Source: Rhizophagus irregularis (Eukaryota; Glomeromycota; Glomeromycetes; Glomerales; Glomeraceae). Taken from it: a stretch of 64,000 nucleotides of DNA. Position 1 is the stretch's first letter; each line of letters begins with the position of its first letter. The position numbers and the translations under genes were made by a program. The DNA is taken from positions 4,340,001 through 4,404,000 of the forward strand of contig NC_089432.1 of NCBI RefSeq assembly GCF_026210795.1. The letters run 5' to 3'. The notes below the pieces were generated by a model. That model saw only the letters and a program-made list of their open reading frames with translations, made no database searches and had not been told where the DNA came from. This document shows, piece by piece, positions 46,420 through 58,499 of this stretch.

Positions 46420-48713
46420 TTAGTTTTCATCCATATCTAAATACGTTAAATTATTTTAAATAAAAAATCGAATTTAGTAATTAAAGAAATTTTTGACTAA
46501 ACAAACTTAATCTTTTAAAATACTTACTCTCGGGAAGTTCAAATTCATGTTGTTCTTCAGAATGAAAATTTGGATTATTATATATTTCATCATCATCTAT
46601 AAATAAGAAATTCGGAAGTATAAAATTAATTAATTATCATTATTACAAAAAGATAATTATTTATGTACCATCAATATTAACGTGATATTTCTTTATTTGT
46701 TCTTGCATTATTTCTTGAACATCTAAAATTAAACAAAATTACATTTAATATTAAGTGATTAAGTTAATACGTTAATTTATTAATTTACTTACCATTTTTT
46801 GAATTTCTCTTGAATATTTTTAATAATTTTTTACTATTAACTAAAAAAATTTAGCCATATATTATTATTGATTTATTTGATTAATTCCAATAAAAAATAA
46901 TAAAATTACCTTTGAAAAAGCTACTTATTTTTGATGAACTGTTCTTCCGAATATTTAATTTATCAAAATCATCAACTAAAAAAAAGAAAACAATCAAAAA
47001 ATATTTTAGAATTATTAGATTTATAATATTAATGTTACAAAAAATCAAATACTTACTATTATTAGGGATATGAAAGTCATATGATTTGTTACTGTGAAAT
47101 GCTAATAAAAGGAGACAATCTATCATTAATTATTAATAAATAAAAATTGTAAAATAATTGCTTAATTTATACCCTGTTGCTCTTCTATATGTTAAAAAAT
47201 GAAAATATTATATTAGTTATTGAACTTTTTTATAATATTTAATACTAAAATAAATACCTTCTGTTGCATTTCTTGGTTCAGAAAGATTTTCAAATTGATG
47301 AACTTTACTTGTAAATAATCTGCTACTGCTAATATAATTTTCTAAGCTATTCATTTCCGATCTATTATCATTTTCTTCTAATTTAGTTGATTCATTTGAG
47401 TTAGAATTTTGGTAATATAAATTAAGTTCTCTTATTTTTTTCCAACTTGTAACAATGTCTGGTCTGTTTAATGGATTAGCATCCCAGCATTGTATCATTA
47501 AACTTTTATATTCTATAGGAGTTCCTGGTACAATTTTTGGTCTTATACCTTTAATTATATTCATTGCAAGATAATAATCATGTTCATAATTAATAAATGG
47601 TGGTTGGCCAGATGAAATCTCCCACATAAGCATTGCAATACTATAAATATCAGATTTAAAAGTAGTTTCTTTTCCTGCAATAACTTCTGGTGCAATGTAA
47701 GGAAGATTTCCATATATACTTTTTAATGGTTTATCTGCAGGTCCACAAAATCCAAGATCACTAATATCAAATTTTTGACTTCTTTGAGCAAAAAGTATAT
47801 TTCCAGAATGCAAATCTCTATGAATTGCATTTTCATAATGATGAATTTTATAAAGTGCATCAATTATATTAACAGCAATTTGAATTCTTTCTTTCCATGT
47901 AAATTGATTATGATTTTGTTGTAAATATTTTCTTAAATCTGTATCAAATTTATCCATTACAAGCATATAATCTCCATTTAATAGATCTTGTGTCAAACCA
48001 TAACATTGAACAATCGAATCTGACCATTTATTACTTATATTTAAATGTGAAGTAGCCTATAAAATAAAGAAATGTTATAAAAGCTTTTAAATAAATAATT
48101 GTAACATTATTAGATTACAAACCTCTTCAAACCAACGTTTATTTGCACTTTCAAAATTTTCTAATCTTTTAAGTACCACATCTTGTTCCCCAAATCTTTT
48201 TAATTGTTGTTCTTTAGAATCCCATTCATCATATCTTCCATGAATCCACTCGGCTGTATATATTTCAGAGCATCCACCTTTTGTTAAATAATTAATATTT
48301 TTTAAATTACTATATGGAATCCATTCAACTATACTATCTGGTTCAATTGCTTTCATTTGACATTCTTGTATTAAATTATCAATGTAATCATTTCCAGATG
48401 TCCAATTTGAAAATTTTGCTTTTAAATAATTTCGAACACAAAATTCACAATATAATGTAGCTAAACATTTTTGGTTACAATTTTCACAAACTCTTCTTAT
48501 TCCTTCATTAAAAACAATTTTATTACTGTCATAAATTTTAGTCAATTTTCTTATTGCTTCAGATTTTTCATCTTTTGTAAGTGATTCATCGGCAAGAATT
48601 ACTTGTTTTTGAAATTTATTTAATTCATGTAAATTATTGTAAATATTATAATCTATTAGTGCATATGCTCTATCAATTGCAGCATTAATTAAATTTTCTC
48701 TAATAACAGACAT
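46420..48713 (-). CDS. Type B protein kinase with CxxC N-terminus and multi-exon tail
   Basis: Nine exons, minus strand: 48123-48713, 47258-48056, 47173-47184, 47057-47101, 46910-46975, 46793-46840, 46669-46722, 46528-46596, 46420-46436; 1701 bases, frame kept, 566 residues. First exon is 591 bases as in the 13-kb paralogue, and the 12-base third exon (AAGAGCAACAGG) encodes EEQQ. Paired cysteines in RRVCENCNQKCLATLYCEFC; kinase motifs LTKGGCSEIYTAEW (second G of GGF-type loop followed by C), VVLKRLEN, HRDLHSGNIL, ISDLGFCGPAD, YGNLPYIAPEV, MIQCWDANPLNRP. The tail has IPNNS, FFKG, IYNNPNFHSEEQHEFELPE and ends NMDEN. It looks functional. Its promoter region (48714-48900) shows no motif shared with type A genes. 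Confidence 0.85.
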
Positions 48714-51024
48714 AATGAAATAAATATACTGTAAAATTTTTTAAAATAAGCTTGAAGCAAAAAAGCAGAAAAAAAAATATTTTTGGAATGGTCTCTGAAA
48801 TTCTATTTATAAAGTTATATTATAAACATTATGTAACCAAATAATTCATTAAGTAATCTATCTCTAGTACAAACTAATTATTGTAGAGTAAAAAACAGGC
48901 AATAACTTTTTTCTGTTTGGTAATCTGTTGTACTCTTTAAAATACTGTATTACAATTTTTTGTGTCAAAATGATGATCATATCCCGGAATGCATTAGATC
49001 ATTGACAATCATATCTTAAAATGAAAAATTGTGCGTTTTTATGGATTAGTTAGTGCATTTTTATGGATTAGATTTCTAACCATAACGATAAGTCCAAATA
49101 ATTTTATATATATGTTAGTATAGTAGAGCAATTAATTCTTATCCCCCCTTAGTTAGAGCTTTATTTTTGTAACTCGCGTTTTGTATCTTTATTTTAAAAA
49201 TAAATTTATGAGTTGAACCTTAAAAAAAAAAAAATAGCAAAGCTAACGTTTTTTAGATTTTTTTTGATTGAAAAAGGAAATAATTTTCTATTTTTGCTTT
49301 AATTTATTCTCTTTTCGTAAAAAACTTTTTTTTTTGTTGAAAAAAAAAATAAAAAAAATTTATATATTTTTTTTTCATGAAAAAAATTTATAAAAATGAA
49401 AAAAGGAAATGGGTTTCCTTTTTAATTTATTTTTTTTTCCTTTGTAAAAATTTTTTTTCGTAAAAATCAAATAAAAATTTATAAAATGAAAAAGGAAATG
49501 GGTTTCCTTTTTAATTTTTTTTTTCTCTTTTGTAAAAAATTTTTTTTGTTAAAAACTTTACGAACTCTTTCCGCTAAACGTCTGGACCATATTTTTTGAA
49601 AAAAAATAATTTTTTATTTTTTATTTTTTTATTTTTTCGCTTATTGTTTATACACTTTTATTTTATTTTTACATACTTCAAGCAAAGTCTTGACAGCAAT
49701 GAAACCCATAGCGGTTTTATTTTAGTATAGCCAAAAATTTTTATTTTATTTTTTGGACATTTCTTACGCGTTTTTTTCTCTCTTCTTTGTGGTGTTCCTG
49801 GACTCAAGACGGTCTGGAGAGGCGTATTGCCTAGAATAAGCAAGCTTTGAGATAACGACAAGATGTGGACACTCTTAAGCTACCTTTTTTAAGCGGAAAA
49901 TAATACCTTCGACATACTATTATTATAATCATTAATTAATGTGAAATAATTAAATTTAACACTACCAAAAATAAATTTCTTTTTTTTTTCCTGAAAAACT
50001 AGAATTGAGACGCACCGGACCTTCTAACTGTTTCATCGCTAGTTTATTACTTAATTATCATTTGTAGAATCATTTAATTTAATTCAAGAATTAAAATTCA
50101 AATTCAAAATAGTTTTTAATGCAATTATATAGTAAATAATTCATATATAGTAAAGGATTTTACTGGTATATTATATATTGCTTTTTCAACATTCATGGCT
50201 TATTGTAAGGAAATACTTCTAAGGAACAAAAGTTTAATTCAAATTAAAAAGTTGAAGTTTATAGAAAATCTGTCCATAATTCTTTATTTAATTTAGAGAA
50301 AAGAAGAACATATATGAAAATTTTCAATAAAATGGAGAATACGGTACATTATTTTTTAATCCCTTATTTTTCTTCATAATACGAAATTCTTATTGAGGAT
50401 TATTTTTTTTAATAAAACCAAATAAAAGCTTATGGTTTATCACTAAATGGCTATATTATAAGTTACCCGCTACGACGCTACGTTTAACTTCGAAAATAAT
50501 GACTAAAGTCACGTATGCAGAATAGACCAATAAGAAAGCAGAATAAGACTGGGATATAAATTAATAAAATGGCAAGTTGATTAGTATAACTAAAAAGTTT
50601 TTTTACGCTGCAATTAACAGTAATGTATATTTATTTATTGTATATATTTAATTAAGTTTTTATATTACAGCGTTAACAAATTTTTAAAATAATGACCAAT
50701 TATGTACCTTTAAAATCAGTTATAAATTGTAAATGAATTAAAATTAAAAATAAAAATGGTTGTTATATCGGTCATGAATTATTTTTTTTTTTATGATGGA
50801 TAACAAGACAAGATTTTCTCATTTAATAATGTTTAAGACGAAATATCTTTTATAATAATATTTGTTAATATTTCCTTAATTATTTTTATTTAGTTATTGT
50901 TATTTATGATGTGATTCGTTTCAATTAATTAATAAAGGCACCAAAATCTGATTTTAAAGTCTTTAAATGGACTAAGGATAGGTTGATAATATATACATAT
51001 ATATATATATAGTTTTTACTTCAA
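48714..51024. other. Long spacer with low-complexity and a repeat-family trace
   Basis: An A13 run at 49220 follows a TTTTAAAAATAAATTTATGAG stretch (split: AAAATAAATTTATG), possibly a retroposed 3' end. AAAAAGGAAATGGGTTTCCT occurs at about 49396 and 49487 and forms small hairpins in a T-rich tract. 49658-49880 has higher GC and a 67-codon minus frame (SLLILGNTPLQTVLSPGTPQ) whose words look like those of a multi-copy sequence; not called. An AT dinucleotide run lies at 50990-51012. Confidence 0.4.
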
Positions 51025-51141
51025 ATCACCGGGGGTGATCATCACCGTTGGCCAGAATTATCAATTTTTACCGGCACTATATTTTTTTAATGCTGGTCGA
51101 TTGTCATAATTTCAGTCACCGTTGATCATCACCCCGGTGAT
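51025..51141. mobile_element. Short MITE (117 bp)
   Basis: Left ATCACCGGGGGTGATCATCA; right in reverse complement ATCACCGGGGTGATGATCAA; arms of about 40 bp continue to AATTATCA/AATTATGAC. No clear target duplication. It sits about 325 bases upstream of the type B kinase start. Confidence 0.65.
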
Positions 51142-51465
51142 AGTTAGGAAAATTCATTTTTTTGCATTTTATCATAAAATTATATAATAGAACAACTGTT
51201 TACAGAACCTATAAATGAAATTTTTTTTTTTAACGTAAAAAAAATAATCTTTTTTTTTTCATGCATATCACATATCATAAATTGAGGTGGTACATTGTTG
51301 TTTTATGTAACATTTTTTGGGTTACGCTTGGTGAACTCAATAAATAGAATTTCGGAGTCATAATTCCAGCTCAGCCTTTCTATTCTTTTTTTTTTTTGTT
51401 TCAAAATCCATAACAGAAAAATTTATTTTAAAGAAATTAAACCTTTATACAGTATATATTTCATT

Positions 51466-53686
51466 ATGTCTTATGATGAAAATCAATCAGTTAACGCTGC
51501 AATTATTAGAGCAATTGCATTAATGGATTATAATATTTGTAATAATATACACAAACAATTTGAATTTGTGCGACAAACACTTCTTGATGATAATTCACTT
51601 ACAGAAAATGAAAAATATGAAGCAAAATTAATATACACTAAAGTTTATGATTCTTATAAAATTATGAATAATGATGGATCAAAAAGAATTTGTGATAATT
51701 GTAATCAAGAATGTTTAGCTACATTATACTGTGAACTTTGTATTCGAAATTATTTAAAAACAAAATTTTCAAATTGGACATCTGGAAATGTCAATATTGA
51801 TAATTTAATAAAAGAATGTCAAATGGAAACATTAAAACCAAATAAGATAATGGAATGGATTCCGTATAATAATTTAAAAAATATTAAATATTTAACAAAA
51901 GGTGGATTTTCAGAAATTTATACAGCAATCTGGATGGATGGGTATTTTATTGAATGGGATTCTAAAGAAAAGCAACTAAAAAGATTTGGAAATCGATGTG
52001 TAGTGCTCAAAAATTAGAAAATGTTAATAATGCAAGCCAAAGTTGGCTTGAAGAGGTTTGTAATTTAAACTATTATTTAACATTTTGACAATATTCTAAT
52101 AAGGTATTAATGAATTTTTTGATAGGCTAAATCCCATTTAACCCTGAGCACTAAATACCCAAATATTGTTCAATGTTATGGTTTAACACAAGATCCATCA
52201 AATGGAAATTATATGCTTGTAATGAATGAAATGGATACAAATTTAAGAAAATATTTACAACAAAATCATAGACAACTTACATGGAAAGAAAGAATTCAAA
52301 TTGCTGTTAATGTAATTAAATCAGTTAGAATAATTCATAAAGAAAATGCAATTCATAGAGATTTGCATTCTGGAAATATATTATTTAAAACTAGATTTTA
52401 TATTAGTGATCTTGGATTTTATGGACCTGCAGATAAACCATTAAAAAGTATATATGGAAATCTTCCTTATGTAGCACCTGAGGCTATTATTGGAAAAGAA
52501 CAGACTTTTAAATCTGATATTTATAGTATCGCAATGCTTATGTGGGAAATTTCATCTGGACAACCACCATTTATTAATTATGATAATGATTATGATCTTG
52601 CAATGAATATTGTTAATGGTATAAGACCAAAAATTGAACCGGGAACTCCTTCAGAATATAAAAATTTAATGAAACAATGTTGGGATGCTGATCCATCAAA
52701 CAGACCTGATATTAATACACTTCGGAAAAAAATAAATGAAATTAATTTATTTTATCAAAAAGAATTAGATGAACTATTAACTCAACCAGAAGAAAATAAT
52801 AGTTTCGAAATAGAACATCATACTAGCAGTAACATATTATCTACAAGTAGACTTCATCATTTTGAAAATCTTCCTGAACCAAGAAATGTAACAGAAGGTA
52901 TTATATTATGAACCTTGTATTAAATATTTTAAAAAAGTACTAATATCACGCTAAATATAATTAATGATATCTTTTTATTTATTAAATCGATAGGGGAATT
53001 AGAGGGTATGAATTATTTTTAAATTCATTTACCTTTTATAAATTATTAAATAATTAATAAAATTTATAGAATTTTATAGTAAATCATTTAACTTTTACAT
53101 TCCTGACAATAGTAAGTATTATTGGATTTGTATTATTTTATACTTTAAAATAAAAATATTTCATCAATATAAACTTTTTTTTTAGTTAATGATATTGGTA
53201 AATCGAATAATCAAGAAAATAGTACATCAAAAATAAGCACTATATTTAAAGGTGATTTGATATTTTTCATAAATAAATATTAATTTACGAATCATTTAGT
53301 TAATAGTAAAAAATTATTCAAAATATTTAAAAAGATTTTAAAAAATGGCAAGTAAAATGATTATTAATTATTTTAGTACGTTCACTAAATTTTTAGATGT
53401 TCAAAATGAAGATAAAAGAGAAATGATGCAACAACAAATAAATAAACATCATCATAATGTTAATTGTATGTAATTTATTTCATAATAATAGTAATTGATT
53501 TTATATTATTGTGTTAATTATAATATATTTTTACAGATGAAGATGATGTATATAATAATCCAAATTTTCATTCAGAAGAACAAGATACATTTGAACTTCC
53601 TGATGGTAAGAATTTTTTTTTGTAAATATTAAATTTTTTAAATAGTCCTTAAATTACTAAAATTATTTTTGCTCCTAGATATTTAA
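51466..53686 (+). CDS. Type B protein kinase, one-base frameshift in exon 1
   Basis: Nine exons: 51466-52055, 52126-52897, 52994-53005, 53070-53111, 53186-53251, 53300-53347, 53397-53465, 53537-53605, 53679-53686. Exon 1 has 590 bases where both paralogues have 591; the missing base is in an A-run at the VVLKN(K)LEN position (~52011), giving a stop right after the ATP-site lysine. Everything else is intact and in frame: KRICDNCNQECLATLYCELC, LTKGGFSEIYTAIW, HRDLHSGNIL, ISDLGFYGPAD, YGNLPYVAPEA, LMKQCWDADPSNRP, microexon GGGAATTAGAGG, tail IPDN and VYNNPNFHSEEQDTFELPDI. The donor after exon 6 is GC (GCAAGT) where paralogues have GT. Either a very recent pseudogene or a sequencing error in a homopolymer. 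Confidence 0.75.
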
Positions 53687-54630
53687 ATATAGCGGATGAT
53701 GAGATGAATTTATAAATATTATATATTATACTATTATCATACTTATTATTTATTATTATGATTTTTAAAGTTTATATTAAATATTATTTAAACACTAAGA
53801 CTAGAGTACGTAAGATTAGACATCTTTCAAAATTCTTAGTTTGTAATTTAAATAATATTAATAAATTACTGTATAAAATTATTTCATGAACATACGTCCG
53901 TATATTTAACAAGTGTAATTTGATAAAATTAATCAAATTGTTGATTTTTTCGAAATAATAAGTCCAAACCCGTGAAAATCTAATATTGCTAAAGTCCCAA
54001 ATGACTTGCAATACTTTTTCGTTCGAATCTGTTGCAATTTTCGTACTTTCAACATGAATTATTTGTCAAATCCAAACCTATATTTTATTTTCTTAGGATA
54101 ATGGCATAATTTTGCTACAAAAAAAAAAAAACTTTGAAAAATTCATTATCTTTTTACTTCAATAGTTTAGCCTCCATTTCTGATTACACTATAATGTTAC
54201 CATATTCAGTTTCAATTTTATCCGCCCTTTTATTGAGTTACCATATTTGTCATTCTGTCGCTTAATTTGATCAGTTAAATAGTTAAATCCTTCATCTTTC
54301 CCTTATTCGGACGAAAAGTCCTTTTTTAGGCAAGACTAATGAGTGAGGTAGATAACAAATATAGATTCGCTATAATTGTTATTATTATTATTATTTTACA
54401 AATTTTGATTTAAAATATGAGAAATCTTGATTTTACTCGTGCTATATGATATATCTGTTATCATATAATAACTGACGTCAGATATCGTGTCAGAAAATCC
54501 TGACAGTCAAATCTCGAAGATTTTTTTTTTAAAAAAAAGAATAATTTTTTAAATTAAGCGTATTAAAATGATGTATTATATTCGGTCATTTGAATCGCTA
54601 ATAAAATTACTATCACAAAATATACAAAAT
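53687..54630. other. Spacer
   Basis: 53785-53870 is the conserved 3' flank of type B kinases. Nothing else supported; a 75-codon minus frame at 53784-54011 overlaps it and is rejected. Confidence 0.45.
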
Positions 54631-54639
54631 AATTAAATC

Positions 54640-55595
54640 AACACAAAATTGTATTTTTTCAAAACAATATGTAATTTGCGAACTTGTTATAATGATAATA
54701 TAAGTATTTTAATCTTTCAAAAAATTCGAGAGAATAAAATTATATACATCAGACAGATGGTGAATCTTTTAAGAAGAAACTTTTATAATTTAGAAATTCT
54801 TGAACTTTGTAATCGCAATTACTTTAATTATTTGCCAATTCAAGCAATTTCAAATTTATTAATTTAACAAAATTGAAAGTTTGCTAATGATAATAATTTA
54901 AGAGGAATTTATTTGCCAATACTTGATATTTTCCTTTATATATTTTAGAGAAAATAATTTAATATTCATTGCTAAATAAATAGAAACCACAATGTAACAA
55001 TTGAAGTGGCAACAAATAATACAAAATATACAATTGATACAACATAGTTATTATGAAATATATCTCCATAATTTCCATAATCATCGTCAATCGTATTATA
55101 TTTTCACAATTAAAATAACATTTTCAAATATTGAAATTTTACCGGTGTGGTTAGGGTCGACATCTTTGAAATTTTAATAATTTTAATGAAAATCTTGTTC
55201 ATAACGCAAAAAAATTTATTATTCATGCCACATGATATTTTAACCAAAATAATTTTGTATTTGTTGGTTATAAAATCGTCATCCCCCTTTTGAATTAATT
55301 TTTATTTAATTTAGAACTAGAAAGTTTTTTTAATTTATGGAAAGAAATGAAAACTTCGGAATTTTTTTCAAAAAAATACTAACACTTATATTAAATCAAA
55401 TTATACTAATAAAACTCCAATATGTTATGGAAAGAATCATTTATTCAATTTTATTCAAATAACGTCAACACTATACCGAATAAAAAAATTTGATCTTTAT
55501 TAAGAAGAGAGTTATATATATCTTAATAACACTCTGTAAATAATTATGTGACTTAATATTTTTATTATATTCTTTTTACGGTACGACATTTAATA
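54640..55595 (+). pseudogene. F-box/LRR gene relic, copy 1
   Basis: ATG-led frame contains SILIFQKIRENKIIYIRQMV and NFYNLEILELCNRNYFNYLP, then pieces RGIYLPILDIF, NATKYT-like NTKYTIDTT and HMIF/RIIYSILFK in other frames. L-rich segments of this form belong to the LRR part of the F-box family. Many stops break it; no F-box remains. A second copy with the same relics is at 58500-59425, in the same orientation. Copy 1 lies directly upstream of the promoter of the Sel1 gene at 55852. Confidence 0.55.
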
Positions 55596-55636
55596 ATGTT
55601 ATATTTTTTTTTATGGCGTCATTATATAATAAAAAT

Positions 55637-55655
55637 TACTGCGTACTGCGGTACC
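55637..55655 (+). promoter_or_regulatory. Conserved upstream motif TACTGCGGTAC
   Basis: TACTGCGTACTGCGGTACC, 197 bases before the ATG of the Sel1 gene; identical to the site at 42949. Confidence 0.45.
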
Positions 55656-55851
55656 AAGGTGATCATCGACTGATTGTTTGGTGATACTAAATCACGCTGT
55701 ACGCTTGTACGACTATTGTCGGAGAAAAAAAAAATATAAAATAGGAATACACAATAAAACTTTAAATAAATTTTTACTTTTCATTTTTTTCTTAACTTTA
55801 TTATTAACTTATCATTATTCAATACGTTTGATAACGCTCAATAATATCAAA

Positions 55852-56880
55852 ATGCAAGATACCGAGTATACAAATAAACGAGAATTTAATGACACCTCTT
55901 TAAGTATTAATAATTCAGAATTTCAAGGAGATTTATCTCAACTTATTCAAAATTTTGATAAAATTAGTATAAAAGAAATTGATCCTATAGCAATATCAAG
56001 TATACAAGAAAATCCTTCAACTGAAATAGAGATAGTTGATGAAATAAATAATTTTATTTTTAAATTATTAAACGAAGGATCTAAATATTTAGTGAAACAG
56101 CAAGTTATTGAATATTTTAATGATCATAATATAAATTCACAAGAATTTTATAATTGGTTATTAAATAATCAAAATAGTTTAAATTCTATTTTTTTACTTG
56201 GATTTTTTAATTATCATGGAATTGAAACAAATAAAAATGATGAGAAAGCATTTAATTTGTTTATTAACTCTTCAGAAAAAAATCATATATTAGCACAATA
56301 TTTTGTTGGTGAATTTTATTTATATGGTTATGGAACTATAAAAAATGGTAAATTAGCTATTGAATATTATAAAAAAGTAGTTGATAAAAATTTTACGCCT
56401 GGACAAGTAAGCATTGGTTATTGTTATTCAAATGGAATAGGTGTTGAAAAAGATTTAATAAAGTCAATTTATTGGAATAAAAAAGCTGCAAAGAATGGAA
56501 ACTTAATGGCAATGTATAATCTTGGTATCATATATGAAGATGGAACTGATATGAAAAAAGATAATAATAAAGCTTTTAAATTGTTTAAGCAATCGGCTGA
56601 AGGAGGATATTTAAATGGAATAATGATGTTAGGATATTGTTATGATTTAGGTATTGGAACTAAAATTGATAAATATAAAGCATTTGAATTATATCAAAAT
56701 GCTGCAAATTTAGGACAAGATTTAGCACAAAATAATCTTGCTTTAATGTATGAAGAAGGAGATGGAATTGCTAAAGATATAGATAAAGCAATATATTGGT
56801 TTGAAAAATCTGCCAAACAAGGAAATGAGTTAGCCAAAAATAATTTAAGTAACCTTCAGGAAAAAATCAATAATTTATAG
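55852..56880 (+). CDS. Sel1-repeat protein, kinase-less derivative of a fusion gene
   Basis: Single exon, 342 residues from ATG 55852 (MQDTEYTNKR). A longer open frame extends to 55678 but has no ATG-led homologue and overlaps the promoter. Structure is as in its partner at 43161: exon-1 codons of the kinase fusion joined to the linker NNSEFQGDLSQLIQNFDKIS and the Sel1 repeats. It differs by a small in-frame loss after NPSTEIE and a few substitutions in repeats (DGTDMKKDNN for DGIGIEKDNN; DLGIGTKID for DNGIGTKID), and ends LQEKINNL. Both copies staying open, with mainly conservative changes, suggests that the shortened protein is still selected. Confidence 0.85.
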   Translation: MQDTEYTNKREFNDTSLSINNSEFQGDLSQLIQNFDKISIKEIDPIAISSIQENPSTEIEIVDEINNFIFKLLNEGSKYLVKQQVIEYFNDHNINSQEFYNWLLNNQNSLNSIFLLGFFNYHGIETNKNDEKAFNLFINSSEKNHILAQYFVGEFYLYGYGTIKNGKLAIEYYKKVVDKNFTPGQVSIGYCYSNGIGVEKDLIKSIYWNKKAAKNGNLMAMYNLGIIYEDGTDMKKDNNKAFKLFKQSAEGGYLNGIMMLGYCYDLGIGTKIDKYKAFELYQNAANLGQDLAQNNLALMYEEGDGIAKDIDKAIYWFEKSAKQGNELAKNNLSNLQEKINNL

Positions 56881-57018
56881 TAATTTTTTAATTATTAAAT
56901 TAAAACATTAAATTATTTTATTTACAGTGTTTATTTTTTCTAAAATTTACAAGTTAGTAAATACACTTTAAATATAAAATAAATAAATTGTTATAATTTT
57001 ATTATATATTCCATATAA

Positions 57019-57173
57019 CTAGGAAACGGAAGCCGTTGTAAGTCCGGAGCGAAAAAAAAAGATAAAACTCCAGATTTGCATTGGATGATGTCACGTGAAG
57101 GACAGAGAAACTCACGTGATCAATCATTTTTCATAATGCGTAGACATATATGGTCCTTCGCTTCGCTCCGGAC
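57019..57173. mobile_element. Short insert with inverted GTCCGGAGCGAA
   Basis: Absent from the paralogous site at 44329, where ATATAA runs into TCATTTTTATA. The insert has GTCCGGAGCGAA (57042-57053) and its exact complement TTCGCTCCGGAC (57162-57173), plus TCACGTGA words in the middle. The left inverted arm begins 23 bases inside the junction, so either the end was modified or the unit is not a classical MITE. Flanking AA may be the target duplication. Confidence 0.6.
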
Positions 57174-58480
57174 AATCATTTTTATATGCTTTTCTTTTAT
57201 GCTTAAACATAATTTGTGTATGCCATAATATCTAAAAATTCAAAAGTATAAAATTTTAATGCTTGTATTCTTTTCTAAAATTATAGGAAACTAATTCAAT
57301 TCTAAAATGATAATAAGTAAGTAAAACATAAATCTTAAAGTTAAAATAAAAGAAAGTTACTAATTTGGTTTCGATATTTTAGCTTTTCTAACTTTTTCCC
57401 AACAAAAAAAAACAAAAAAAAGAATTAATTAATTAAAAGTTTTTAAGCTATACTTATTAAACTAACAATTATAAAAATGCAACGATTATTACTGAATTTT
57501 AATTATGTAATATTTCATTCCTAATCTATTTATATTTTAGTATTTTAATCATTCAAAAGCTTTTCTTTTACAGAATTTAATTCTTCAAGTTTCATATCTA
57601 ATTTGAATAAGAATTTACACAAAATGACATAATATCTATATATTAATTTATAATATTCATTAAATAATTACTATCCATTTACTGATGGGCATTTTTTTTC
57701 TAATTTATCATTTATATAGGTGATTTTTAAAGGAAGATAAATTAAATTTTTGCGAAAATAGAATAAAAAGCAAAACAATTATAAAGAAGTCATATTATTC
57801 TTAAAGATTATCATGGCAGAGGAACTAGTAACTGAAAATAAAAGGAAAATATATAATTCATAATGTAAATTAAATCGCATAATATGAATAAGTCGCTTTT
57901 CTTTGTTTCTGTTTTTTCACCTTCAAATAAAAAAAGAAAACAATAGGTAACTTTCAAAGTATGTATTGTATTATTATTAAACAAATCATGGAATATTTTT
58001 CAGAAATAAACTGAAGAATCTTTATATTCATGTCTAGTATTTACTAATGGAAAGTAATCTGTGATAAATAATGTATTTATTCAGGAGAAAAATTATCGAA
58101 ATTCTTAACTAAAATGTTTTATTAAAAAAATCAAAATTTTCCTCATTATTTATTATTGAAAAAATAATAAAAAATGATTTTTTATTATTACAAAAACACC
58201 CACTTTTAAGGTTAGTTTACATATTCTTCAAGAATAATAAATTAGTATGAAAAGAACGTTAAAAATTAAATATTTTAATATGCCAAAATTTGTGTATTTT
58301 CGAATATTCTGCATTGAAATCTTTATCATACTTTTAATTTTAAAGATTTAATATTATATCCTGTCCTGAAGAAATGATTCATAAATTAAAACGTATCAAT
58401 TTTTGATTGCGATAATATTAAAAATATTAAATCTAAAAATTCAATTATCATAATAATATAAATGATCTCTCAAACTCAGA
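57174..58480. other. Spacer
   Basis: 57174-57500 is duplicated flank. 57545-57600 minus strand is a trace of the BTB gene's 3' part. The rest is AT-rich with nothing recognised. Confidence 0.45.
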
Positions 58481-58499
58481 CTCAGAAGAAATTATGTCT

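Larger units (their letters stand above)
55632..57500 (+). repeat. Segmental duplication, copy 2
   Basis: Partner of 42945-44845 (see there). Confidence 0.85.

Noticed and set aside
49658-49861. 67-codon minus frame with SPGTPQRREKKTRKK
   Set aside because: Looks like chance reading of a higher-GC repeat sequence; no start context or homologue in the window.
55678-55851. 58 extra residues upstream of the Sel1 gene at 55852
   Set aside because: The extension lies in promoter sequence shared with 43 kb, where it is not open, and the ATG at MQDTE matches all paralogues.
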